64,000 bases of DNA from Thalassoglobus polymorphus. GTDB lineage: Bacteria; Planctomycetota; Planctomycetia; Planctomycetales; Planctomycetaceae. The stretch lies in NCBI RefSeq assembly GCF_007744255.1, contig NZ_CP036267.1, positions 1,178,001 to 1,242,000 of the forward strand, in the 5' to 3' direction. The translations under genes and the position numbers were made by a program. The notes beneath the pieces are model-generated. The model saw nothing but the letters and a program-made list of their open reading frames with translations, was not told where the DNA came from and searched no databases. This document shows, piece after piece, positions 9,703-18,900 of this stretch. Numbering within the stretch: the stretch's first letter is position 1; each line of letters begins with the position of its first letter.

Positions 9703-9730
9703 TGCCCGTGAAGCGCTTTCTTCACGGGCA
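9703..9730. terminator. bidirectional hairpin between convergent genes
   Basis: A perfect 11-bp stem TGCCCGTGAAG / CTTCACGGGCA with a 6-nt loop lies between two convergent genes. No T-run on either side. The right arm matches the TTCTTCACGGGCAC motif of family A repeats, so it may be a rearranged repeat reused as a terminator. Confidence 0.5.
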
Positions 9731-9793
9731 CTCTGCTGACTTCATAAACAACTCGCTACGGGCAAGACGTCAGGACCTGGATGCGGGCTGGTT

Positions 9794-11476
9794 CTACTTT
9801 GTTGGGTGTCGGAGAGCTTTTCCAGCCAATGCGCCAGTCACTTTTCCGTGCGTCATCGCGGGAACTCCATTGACGTAAATGAAGACCATCCCGTCGGCGT
9901 ATCGATGTGGGTCGGTGAAGGTCGCTGTGTCGATGAACTCTTTTTCGTTCCAGACCACAACATCGGCTGCGAAGCCTTCTCGCAGGTATCCCCGATCTGT
10001 CATCCCCATGATATCCGCCGGAAGTCCGGTCGAGCTTCGCACGGCGTGTTCAATCGGAATGTTCTGTTCACGGATCGCATAAAATCCGATCTTGCGAGGG
10101 AATGTTCCGTAGCTTCGCGGATGAGGGACTTCGTCACTGGGGATTCGAGCGGAGCCATCCGAAGCGGTCGCCACCCAAGGGAGCGTCATCACATATCGGA
10201 CATCATCTTCGTTGATGCTGTGATTGACGATGCTTGCTCCACCGTTCTCTTCGATGTGAATGATCAGATCGTACGGGGTCATGTTTTCCTGCTCGGCAAT
10301 CTCATCTAACCGCATTCCCGCCCAATCAGGACGCGGACGGTGTCGCGAAATTTGAATACGATGACCATTGTCGGTCAACTCGATTTTACGTTCGATCGAT
10401 TCACGAATCCGGCGACTCTCTTTCGTGTCGCTGGCAAGACGCTCCAATGTCTTTTTTCGCCCACCAGCACGAGCCCAGGACGGAATCGTTGTGGCGCTCA
10501 GGGAGGTGCTTGACGCAGCGTAGGGGTATTGATCGGCGGTGATCGGTTGACCTTTTGCCTTCGCTTCCTGAATGATTTCGACAGCGGTTCGGACGAGTCC
10601 CCACGAGGATTTTCCGGACGATTTAAAATGAGAAATGTGCAGTGGTAAATTGCCTTCTTGTCCAATTTGAATCGCTTCTTTCACCGATGCGAGAAGCTGC
10701 GTTCCTTCGCCTCGAATGTGACTGGCATAAATTCCGTTGTGTTCCCCAACAACTTTGGCAAGTTCAATCAACTCTTCGGTATCGGCGAAAGAACTGGGGA
10801 CGTAGATGAGACCAGTCGACATCCCCCAGGCTCCATCTTGCATTCCCTTTGCCATCAACTCTCGCATCTGCTCGATTTCTTCCGGCGTTGCTTTGCGCTT
10901 TTCGTCGCCGATCACTTCGTCTCGAATCGCACCTTGCGGAATCAGATGTGCCACGTTGACTCCGATTCCAAGGTCATCCAACCTGGAATAATATTTGTCG
11001 ACATCAATTGGTCCGCTGCCACAGTTTCCGGTCAGCATGGTCGTGCAACCTTGCGTCAGATAATTCATTGCCGATCGAGTGTTGTCGCGGGAAATGCCTC
11101 GGTCGCTGTGATTGTGCAGATCGATAAAGCCGGGACTCACAGAGAGCCCTTTGCAATCCACGCGGACTTTCACTTTCCCGATCAGGAATTTTCCAACCGC
11201 AACAATCTTTTGACCGCGAATGGCAACGTTACCAATTTCCGGCTTCTCACCATCTCCCAGATACAGCAGTCCTGCTTCAAGCAGAATATCCGCGTCCACA
11301 GCTTTTTGGTCGGAGTCTTGGGCGCAGGCTACTGTCGACAGGAAAAGGAAAGTTGAACAGAGTAAGAAAGTGCCCACGGTCAAGATTGACCTGTTCTTCA
11401 ACAACTTATCCAGCGAGTCAGAAATCGTGATTGTCGACCGTTCGCAGTTTTTCGTCCACGTTAATCGTTGAAGCAT
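9794..11476 (-). CDS. N-acyl-D-amino-acid deacylase (amidohydrolase)
   Basis: An amidohydrolase-superfamily enzyme of about 560 aa. After a signal segment (LTVGTFLLCSTFLFLSTVACA) comes the small beta domain, then the metal motif GFIDLHNHSD (HxH) and the LTGNCGSG block typical of D-aminoacylases. Further motifs are YASHIRGEG, HISHFKSSG, ITADQYPYAAS and a C-terminal ASDGSARIPSDEVPHPRSYGTFPR. It hydrolyses N-acyl-D-amino acids or related dipeptides, probably in the periplasm. The longest frame starts at a TTG (11527); ATG 11476 is preferred, though a start closer to the signal peptide is possible. Confidence 0.88.
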   Translation of the reverse strand: MLQRLTWTKNCERSTITISDSLDKLLKNRSILTVGTFLLCSTFLFLSTVACAQDSDQKAVDADILLEAGLLYLGDGEKPEIGNVAIRGQKIVAVGKFLIGKVKVRVDCKGLSVSPGFIDLHNHSDRGISRDNTRSAMNYLTQGCTTMLTGNCGSGPIDVDKYYSRLDDLGIGVNVAHLIPQGAIRDEVIGDEKRKATPEEIEQMRELMAKGMQDGAWGMSTGLIYVPSSFADTEELIELAKVVGEHNGIYASHIRGEGTQLLASVKEAIQIGQEGNLPLHISHFKSSGKSSWGLVRTAVEIIQEAKAKGQPITADQYPYAASSTSLSATTIPSWARAGGRKKTLERLASDTKESRRIRESIERKIELTDNGHRIQISRHRPRPDWAGMRLDEIAEQENMTPYDLIIHIEENGGASIVNHSINEDDVRYVMTLPWVATASDGSARIPSDEVPHPRSYGTFPRKIGFYAIREQNIPIEHAVRSSTGLPADIMGMTDRGYLREGFAADVVVWNEKEFIDTATFTDPHRYADGMVFIYVNGVPAMTHGKVTGALAGKALRHPTK

Positions 11477-11604
11477 TTTGAACCCGGGTGTCGCGACGTC
11501 AATTTTACGTCTGGATGAAGAGGCCAAGGTGGAAGCACCAAATTCTTAAGACTTCATCCTATCTTTCAGCGATCGAGAAATCCATTAAGCTCACAGCCAG
11601 AACA

Positions 11605-12657
11605 TCATTGAACGCTGAGGCTCGTTTTGGAGACCGCATCGGCACGAGGAGTTGAAAGACGCGCCGGCACAACCTCTGCAATTTTGTTGAGGTACAATCG
11701 TCGAATCGCATCGTAGCCACGGTCGTTAGGATCTTCGAGATTATCGAAATACCAATAGTACGGATCTTCTTTTCGATAGGTGGCCTTCCAGAATTTTTTG
11801 CAGTGAATTCCATGACCCAGAAACGTGGAATGAAGATCAACAAGATGCACGTTCGGTCTCTGTTCGCACGTCGTCTTAATGATCTGATTGTACCGTTGCA
11901 ATACCTCAAGACCGTCATCCCAGGCAGGCAATCCTGCGTTGAGTGTGTCTCCGACACCATCGGTCGGGTCGTAAATGTTGCTCAGGAAAATGTCACAACC
12001 ACCGGGGAATTTTTGTTCGACGAGATCTACAATAGTTGTCAGGCGAGCCTCGAAGTTTATAAACCATGGCTCCGCTTCTTGCATTGTCGCTCCGTACATT
12101 GCGCCTTCACGTGGAGGGGTGCGCCCATAGTTGTGGATGACATCATTCCCACCCGTTGTGAGGACGACAATTCCGAAAGTCTCTACAGGTTGCACTTCAA
12201 TTTTTGGAAGCGAAAACTCAAGAAGCTCAATTGACGTCGTCCCCGAAAGCGAACGGTTTTCGCTCGTGAGATTGGGCAATACTGCAGAGAGCGTAAGCCC
12301 TTCCATCTCTGAAAACTCATCGCTGGGATTCTTGAGAAGTCGGTAGAAGTATGATTTTCCAGGACTGGCACCAAAGCCACTGGTGATACTGTCCCCCAAG
12401 CCCAGCAGGAAGACGTCGCGATCACTCCACTGTTTTTGAAACGGGCCACGATCAACCACCGGAGCCGTTGCCCCGGCTCCCATGTCGTGATTGTGCCAGT
12501 AGTGAATATAGAACAGGACGCCCAAAATGGAACAGGCTCCAACCAGGAGCAGGATCTTGAGCCGCTTCTTGAAGTTCGAAAGTGAAGCTTTCCTGTTCTC
12601 TCTCAGACTGTTTTCACTAGACGTGTCTTCCTTCGGGATCTCTTCAGTCGTTTCCAT
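11605..12657 (-). CDS. membrane-anchored SGNH/GDSL hydrolase
   Basis: A 350-residue protein with an N-terminal anchor (about 31-52, KILLLVGACSILGVLFYIHYW) and an SGNH fold. Block I is LGLGDSITSGFGA and the block III-like motif is LTTGGNDV. A perfect AGGAGG lies 6-7 nt before the ATG. Block V, usually DxxHPN, reads DNLEDPNDRGY, so the expected catalytic His appears replaced by Asp. The enzyme may use another residue or be impaired. Substrate unknown; esterase or lipase activity is only a family inference. Confidence 0.8.
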   Translation of the reverse strand: METTEEIPKEDTSSENSLRENRKASLSNFKKRLKILLLVGACSILGVLFYIHYWHNHDMGAGATAPVVDRGPFQKQWSDRDVFLLGLGDSITSGFGASPGKSYFYRLLKNPSDEFSEMEGLTLSAVLPNLTSENRSLSGTTSIELLEFSLPKIEVQPVETFGIVVLTTGGNDVIHNYGRTPPREGAMYGATMQEAEPWFINFEARLTTIVDLVEQKFPGGCDIFLSNIYDPTDGVGDTLNAGLPAWDDGLEVLQRYNQIIKTTCEQRPNVHLVDLHSTFLGHGIHCKKFWKATYRKEDPYYWYFDNLEDPNDRGYDAIRRLYLNKIAEVVPARLSTPRADAVSKTSLSVQ

Positions 12658-12790
12658 CGTGGTCCTCCTGAAACTCGATTCATGTCGGTGAGTCTGCAGC
12701 TCTTCTGTCTGGAATTCTTTATTACGTTCAGTCCGCCACGTTCGTTGGATGATTCCGGTCTTTGATGATCCTTCGGGGCGTTTTGAAAAA

Positions 12791-12863
12791 TGTACGCGAA
12801 CTGTCTCGTGGAGATGAGTGCTTCATCACATGAAATCACACTTCACGGACACAAGAAATACGA
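12791..12863 (+). repeat. Family A repeat, variant with CTGTCTCGTGGAGAT core
   Basis: Carries GAACTGTCTCGTGGAGAT and CTTCACGGACAC; it closely matches the minus-strand copy at 27311-27390 over most of its length. It lies 16 bp past the SixA gene stop, in the gap before the SGNH gene. Confidence 0.65.
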
Positions 12864-12878
12864 AGTGTTCCGGCATTC

Positions 12879-13361
12879 TCAGCCAAGCTCTTTCGGTCTC
12901 CAGACTGTTTGCAGCGAGAGCTTCGTCAGGATGTCGTCAGCCTGCTCCGCGTCCTCCTGAATTTCAAACCAGGCGACGGCGGCTGTTGGCATCCGTTCAT
13001 AGTTGGCAGCGACTCGGCTCACGAGTTCTTCCAATCCAGGGTTATGCCCGATGGCCAAGACGATATCGTTGTTGAAGTATGACTTCAGGACGTGTTTCCA
13101 GGTTCCAACGCTCGCCAGATACAGGTCTTCAACCACCTCGACTTTTTCATCAAGAGTGAGTGCAACACTTTGAGCTGTCTGCTGCGCCCGAAGGGCAGAT
13201 GAAGAGAGAATCAGACTCGGAATGAGTCCTCGTTCTTTTAACCAGTTTCCCATTCGTGGAGCGTCTCGAATTCCACGTTTGTTCAGTGGACGATCATGAT
13301 CGTCCATCCCCGGTTCCGACCAACTCGATTTCGCATGTCTCATCAGTAAGAGAGTTTTCAC
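12879..13361 (-). CDS. sixA: SixA-like phosphohistidine phosphatase
   Basis: A 160-residue histidine-phosphatase-superfamily protein. The start LLLMRHAKSSW contains the catalytic RHA motif, the PLNKRG segment follows, and the second conserved His is in AIGHNPGLEEL. SixA removes phosphate from phosphohistidine, for example on HPt domains or PTS proteins. The GTG start at 13361 is chosen because GAGG sits 8 nt upstream; the longer TTG frame (13379) would place this site inside the coding sequence. Divergent from the next gene. Confidence 0.85.
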   Translation of the reverse strand: MKTLLLMRHAKSSWSEPGMDDHDRPLNKRGIRDAPRMGNWLKERGLIPSLILSSSALRAQQTAQSVALTLDEKVEVVEDLYLASVGTWKHVLKSYFNNDIVLAIGHNPGLEELVSRVAANYERMPTAAVAWFEIQEDAEQADDILTKLSLQTVWRPKELG

Positions 13362-13451
13362 GCTGAGATCCTCAATCAATATTCTATGTGATGACTCTGA
13401 TTTTTTGTGGTGATCCTGAAATCAGACTCTCATCTCAATTCTGATTTTTGT

Positions 13452-14972
13452 ATGATGTTCAACATGAGATTTGATCGACATTCCAAGCTGGAGTCTATTG
13501 TGCAACTCAGACTGTTCCTGCTTTTCATGATTTCGGCGTTTTTGCATTCGTCATCTCTGCTTGCTGAAAGCTACACGTACGTCGATGAAGACGGAAAGCA
13601 AGTGACACTCGAAGCGCGATCGATTGGGGCAGGGCAGGGCTTTCAAGCTTTAGAGCGACGTGACGGGCAACTACAGATTGTCCCCAGTTCCGTCATCGTG
13701 GACCGTTCTCCGGGAGAGGGACCCAAACGGTTTGATCGTGAAGAAATGTCGGAAATGCTGGCGAAGCGGTTCGGCGAAGAGCTCACTCGCTTTCAACTTC
13801 AAGGCAACTTCGTCATTGGTCTCGTGTTAACTGCACCGATCGAGAAAACATCGGAATCCAAAGCGTCAGCGTTCATTCAGAAGGCGAGTCGATTCATGAA
13901 TCGGGTGGACGAAGTTTTTCTTCGTTACGCGAAGTCCCGCAAGTTCCCTCTTTACGAACCGCAGTTTCCTTTGGTCCTCTTGATTTTCGAGAGCGACGAT
14001 GATTTCAATGAATACGCCGCTGAAGCAACTGGAGGCACCGGTCTTTCAGCTGCGAACATCGCCGGTTTTTATTCCCCGATTACTAACTGGCTGGCTGTGC
14101 GGATGAGTTCGTGCGATTCCTTTGAAGTTCCGCTGCACGAGGCGATTCATCAACAGATGTACAACCGTGTGTTTCAACGCCTTGCTCCCATTCCTAAATG
14201 GTTTGATGAGGGAATCGCTACCGGGTTTGAAGGGGAGGGAGAACGGATCAGCATTTCGCCAGCCAAGGTCAACCCTCGCTATGCAGCGCAAGCTCAAAGG
14301 ATGTCGGGCCGCGTGAACTGGAGGTCGGTCATCGAGAACGACGCTGCCTTCACTGCGGATGTCCTTGCAGGTGAGGCCTATACTCTCGCCTGGTGTATGC
14401 ACTGGTTACTGGCCAACAAACATCAGGATGAGTACGAAGCCTACGTTCAGGAACTTGCGTCACGAGAGCCCTTAGGGCGACTCGATGCAGAAGAACGTGC
14501 CAACCGGTTCAAGACGGCACTCGACGTCTCGATTGTTGATCTTCAAAAGGAATTTCCGGATGCCCTGAATTTTGCAATCAAGAGGCAGCGTATCCGTCCC
14601 AAGCCGACCAGAACCGATGGGGGAAGCACTTCCGCTCAAGCACTTGGTCTGGCAGATCTAAAAGTGGTTCGTTCGCGAATTGGGAGGCTGACTGCATCCG
14701 GCACATTCAAGAATATGTCTCCTCTAAGATCAATGACTTTTTATCTCACGGTAGAGTCCGGCGACGGAACGTATGCTGAATGGGTCATTGTTGATCTGAA
14801 ACCTGGGCGTCGCCAGGAAATTGACAGCCAGCAACTCACGAAACGATTCCGTCCGGCGGTCCAGATGCCGCGCGGAACGTATCGAGTCTTCATTCGCTCG
14901 ACGCCTGCTGACACTCGTGACTCATCCAACTGGGCGAATGGGACTGTTCCCGGCCCCTATCTGGCCCGGTAA
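13452..14972 (+). CDS. secreted HEXXH protein, DUF1570-like
   Basis: About 506 aa with a signal peptide (LRLFLLFMISAFLHSSSLLAES) and a short SHD1-like segment (YTYVDEDGKQVTLEARSIG). The middle carries LHEAIHQQMY, an HEXXH zinc-metallopeptidase motif, followed 20 residues later by WFDEGIA, whose Glu could be the third zinc ligand; this is the DUF1570/gluzincin layout common in planctomycetes. The C-terminal 120 residues look beta-rich. Start uncertain: in-frame codons at 13407, 13452, 13455 and 13464, none with a strong ribosome site. Substrate unknown. Confidence 0.75.
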   Translation: MMFNMRFDRHSKLESIVQLRLFLLFMISAFLHSSSLLAESYTYVDEDGKQVTLEARSIGAGQGFQALERRDGQLQIVPSSVIVDRSPGEGPKRFDREEMSEMLAKRFGEELTRFQLQGNFVIGLVLTAPIEKTSESKASAFIQKASRFMNRVDEVFLRYAKSRKFPLYEPQFPLVLLIFESDDDFNEYAAEATGGTGLSAANIAGFYSPITNWLAVRMSSCDSFEVPLHEAIHQQMYNRVFQRLAPIPKWFDEGIATGFEGEGERISISPAKVNPRYAAQAQRMSGRVNWRSVIENDAAFTADVLAGEAYTLAWCMHWLLANKHQDEYEAYVQELASREPLGRLDAEERANRFKTALDVSIVDLQKEFPDALNFAIKRQRIRPKPTRTDGGSTSAQALGLADLKVVRSRIGRLTASGTFKNMSPLRSMTFYLTVESGDGTYAEWVIVDLKPGRRQEIDSQQLTKRFRPAVQMPRGTYRVFIRSTPADTRDSSNWANGTVPGPYLAR

Positions 14973-15086
14973 ACAGTAAACTTTCACTGAATTCACTGAC
15001 CGACACTGGGAACTCTTGAGAATTCGTAATTTCTTTGAAATTGTGGGTCGACATTTTATTCCAGACCGATAGTATTCCAAACATAA

Positions 15087-15160
<74 letters not shown>

Positions 15161-15167
15161 CTTAAAC

Positions 15168-15203
15168 CCCACGGTCGTGAAATTTGCGACCGTGGGTTTT
15201 TTT
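15168..15203 (+). terminator. intrinsic terminator of the tRNA gene
   Basis: A perfect 10-bp stem CCCACGGTCG / CGACCGTGGG with a 9-nt loop, followed by seven T. Confidence 0.92.
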
Positions 15204-15499
15204 CTTGCGCCCTCACAGAGACAGCCGCGAATCCGTCGCGATATCGCCAGTCTCCGCAACGTTTTGCGTCATCGACCCACTCGCCCGTCTGCAATGTCAG
15301 TTCCTGACAGAGACAACCGTGGAACGTCCACTACGTCCCAGTTGACCGTTCTCGGGCCCAAACTCTCTCGTCTTCCACAGAGACAACCGCTTCGGGTTAT
15401 GACCTGGTTGGCTTCTCTCGGGGAGTTTGATGTTTTCGAAAATAGGTTAGAGCAGTTTGCTCGACCGTGTGCTCGTGAAGACGCATTTCTCTTGCAAAA

Positions 15500-15769
15500 A
15501 TGCTGATCGCCACGAGCCAGATCCTGCAAACCAATTCGAAAGATGCGCTAGCGATCAAGTTCGATGGTCTCATTAATGACGGGATCGTTTCTGACCAGTC
15601 TGAGCTCGCCCCTCTTGCTCATGTGGCACGACTAAGAATTACGCAGGTCATCAACCTGTTGCATCTGTCCTCGGACATTCAGGAGAAGTATGTAGGCGTC
15701 GGGTGCAAAGCTCGGTGTTGCTTTGGGCTTGTGATGCGATGTGACCATGGTCAGAATGGGAATTCTTGA
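15500..15769 (+). pseudogene. remnant of a recombinase-type HTH region
   Basis: An 89-residue frame whose middle reads ALAIKFDGLINDGIVSDQSELAPLAHVARLRITQVINLLHLSSDIQEKYV. I recognise this as like the helix-turn-helix segment at the C-terminus of planctomycete recombinase-family proteins (typically ..ELARLGHVTRARLTQIMNLLNLAPDIQE..). The catalytic domain is absent and the tail degenerates, so it is most likely a decayed fragment. The surrounding gap 15204-15934 otherwise shows only three copies of a CAGAGACARCCG motif. Confidence 0.5.
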
Positions 15770-15934
15770 AAATATTCATCATTTCTTATGTTTGTTCGCC
15801 AAGTTCTGTGTTGAAATATCGCCTTGGTAGTGGGGAATGAGTTGATCGGCTGTGAAATGGGCGAAGTTCTGTGTGTGTTCAGTTCAACCTGAGCAACCTT
15901 GCACAGATCAAAAATTGAAAGTCAGGCTGTGGGA

Positions 15935-18900
15935 ATGAGTGAGGAACTATCAGGGGCGAATGAGCAGAGTGTGGTTGTGAATCAGCTGATCGCTGAGTTC
16001 ATGAGCCGCAGCGATACGGGTGACACACTCACACCGGAGCAGTTCATCGCTGCGCACCCGGAGCATGCTGACGAACTCAAACAGCATTTCGCCAATGTCG
16101 ATCTTCTGGAAGGCTTAAAAGAGACAGGTCCTGCTGGTATCGCTGAGACAATGGTCGCAGCTTGTGATGAAGGAGAAATCTCGACCGAAGACCCAACAGC
16201 GAACACCATTGTCCGAGGGGCTGCCGATTCAGAGACATCTGTCACACGGGACCATCAGCGAAAGAATACCGGCTCAGCGACCAACATTGAGATTCCGGAA
16301 ACCTTTGGTCGCTATGCGATTCAAAAGGTGCTTGGGCAAGGAGCGATGGGGGCCGTCTATCTTGCGAAAGACACTCAGCTTGACCGTGATGTTGCTCTCA
16401 AGATTCCGAAGTTCGGAGATGGCAACGGAGTCGATGACGAGGAATTGCTCGAACGGTTCTATCGTGAAGCCAGAGCGTCTGCGACGATTCGTAGCATTAA
16501 TATCTGCCCTGTCCACGATGTGGGCGAAATTGATGGTCAGCACTACATCACTATGGCCTATATCGAAGGTCGCCCGCTGAAGGACTTTACGAAGTCCAAG
16601 AAGTCCCACTCCGAGAAGCAGATCATCACAACCATTCGTAAGTTGGCTTTGGGGTTGGCAGAAGCTCACAAGATTGGCGTTGTTCACCGCGATCTGAAAC
16701 CCGCTAACATCATGGTGGACCTCAAAGGCGAACCGGTCGTGATGGACTTCGGACTCGCCCGCCGCAGTAGCAGCGACGATGTGCAGGTGACACAGAGCGG
16801 AGCCATTCTCGGCACGCCAGCTTACATGGCTCCCGAACAAGTGGCAGGCGATCAAAGTGCCATCGATCATCGAGTCGACATCTACGCGCTCGGCATCATT
16901 ATGTATGAGCTGATCACGGGAGAGATGCCGTTCAAAGGGAACCTGATGTCGATTCTGCAACAGATCGCTCTCAACAATCCCAAGAAGCCATCGGAGTTGC
17001 GTAAAGACATCGATCCTCGCCTTGAAGCGATCTGCTTGAAGATGATGGCGGGTGATCAGACGAAGCGATATCAGTCGATGTCTGATGTCGCTGCCGATTT
17101 GCAAGATGTTCTGCGCAACCCCGGCAAGCGACAGAAGAAGGAACAGGCGAAGAAGACCGAACCGAAGCCAACGTCCATTCCAACCGCCAACGAAGAATCG
17201 AATCCGGCTTTGATCTCGGTCGCTCAACCAAAGCCATACGCTGCACAGTTGCGTGAGAAAAAAAGTAAGGCAGCGAAGAAGCCCAAGCCGACTGGCAAAG
17301 CAAGTCCGAGATCAAAAAAGACTGCTCCTGTAGGTTCCGGTTCTTCGAGACCGCCGAAGAAGTTCCTCATCGCAGGCGGTCTGGGCGGTTTGATTCTGCT
17401 GCTGGGCATCGTCTTCCTCGTCCGCATCGGCAAGTACGAAGTGCAGATTACGCTGGACGATCCGACTATCACGCTGAGTGTCGATGGCGAAGTCCTCAAC
17501 ATTAAAGATGGTCAGGACGTTTACAAACTCTCCGCCGGCAAACACAAACTGCAATTACAGAAGGAGGGACTCAAAAAGCATGTCGAGGAGTTTAACGTCA
17601 CTAAAGACGGTCAAACTGTATTGACTGCCACTGTCGTGAATGGCAACTTGGATGGCCTACTCAACGGGGAGAAATCAAAGGGCATCGGATATCGTGGCAA
17701 GATTGTGGGGTCAAAGTCGCTTCATACTGAAGCGATGCTGCAGGAAGGAAACACTACGGGTAATCGACTTAGATTCGCCGAGGATGATTACGTAAAAATC
17801 CCCTCGCTCAAATTTGATGGCACTGATCCGGTCACAGTCGAGGCTTACGTTGACCTGACGTCCGAACCTCAGCCGGATGAGTCAACCTCCACCCCGATGT
17901 TTCCGATCGCGAATTTTGGTGGTCTGATCGCATTGCAGCGGACTAACTGGGGAAAAACGTCGGGTTGGACGGCGGTAATGTGGACAAAGGACAACGTAAG
18001 GGTTACTCGGAATTTTGTAACTGATTCGCTGTCTGGTCATATCGCTATTGTTTACGACGGCGCTGATCTCCAACTTTTCTTCAACGGGATCCCGTCCCAG
18101 GAATCCTTGTATCTAAACAATGGGGAAGAAGAGATTGACGTACTACCGGAAGTCATGTCGTTTCCGATGAGCACGTTTCTGGGCAAAATTCCAAACCCCG
18201 CATGGACGAGATCTTTCTACGGTGAATTATCGGAAATCCGTGTGTCAAAAATCGCCCGGTATACAAAACCCTATCAACCGAAGACACGACTCGAATCTGA
18301 TGAACATACACTCGCGCACTACAACTTCCAAGAAGGCACCGGCGACACCCTCAAAGACTCATCCGGCAACGGACACCACGGCAAGATCATCGGGGCAAAG
18401 TGGGTGAAGACGACTTCACCAACGACGAGTTCTCCACCACCTGCAATTGCCCCGTTTGACGCAGCCGCGGCCAAGGCCCATCAGAAAGCGTGGGCGGATT
18501 ACCTCGGTTTGCCAGTTGAGAAGGAAGTCGAACTACCGGGGGGCGAAAAGATGGTTTTTATGCTCATTCCACCCGGGGAATTCCTGATGGGGTCGAGTGA
18601 GGACGAACGGGCGAAATTTCTCGCCGAAACCGAAACGGATCCGAATCCTGCGTTTTATGATCGTATTCTCACTGAAGGTCCGCAGCATTCCACGCGGATT
18701 ACACAACCGTTCTACCTCGGCAAGTTTGAAGTCACGCAAGCTCAGTGGCAAACCGTAATGGGGAACAACCCCTCGAAAGACCAGCGTGAACCTGCAAAAC
18801 CCGTAGAACAGGTGAGTTGGGATGATGTCCAGCGATTTCTGGCGAAGTTAAGGGAAGAAACTTCCACCGCCAGACACAAGTTCATGCTGCCGACGGAGGC

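Noticed and set aside
16274-17227. 317-codon minus-strand frame
   Set aside because: Antisense shadow of the kinase domain of the giant fusion gene.
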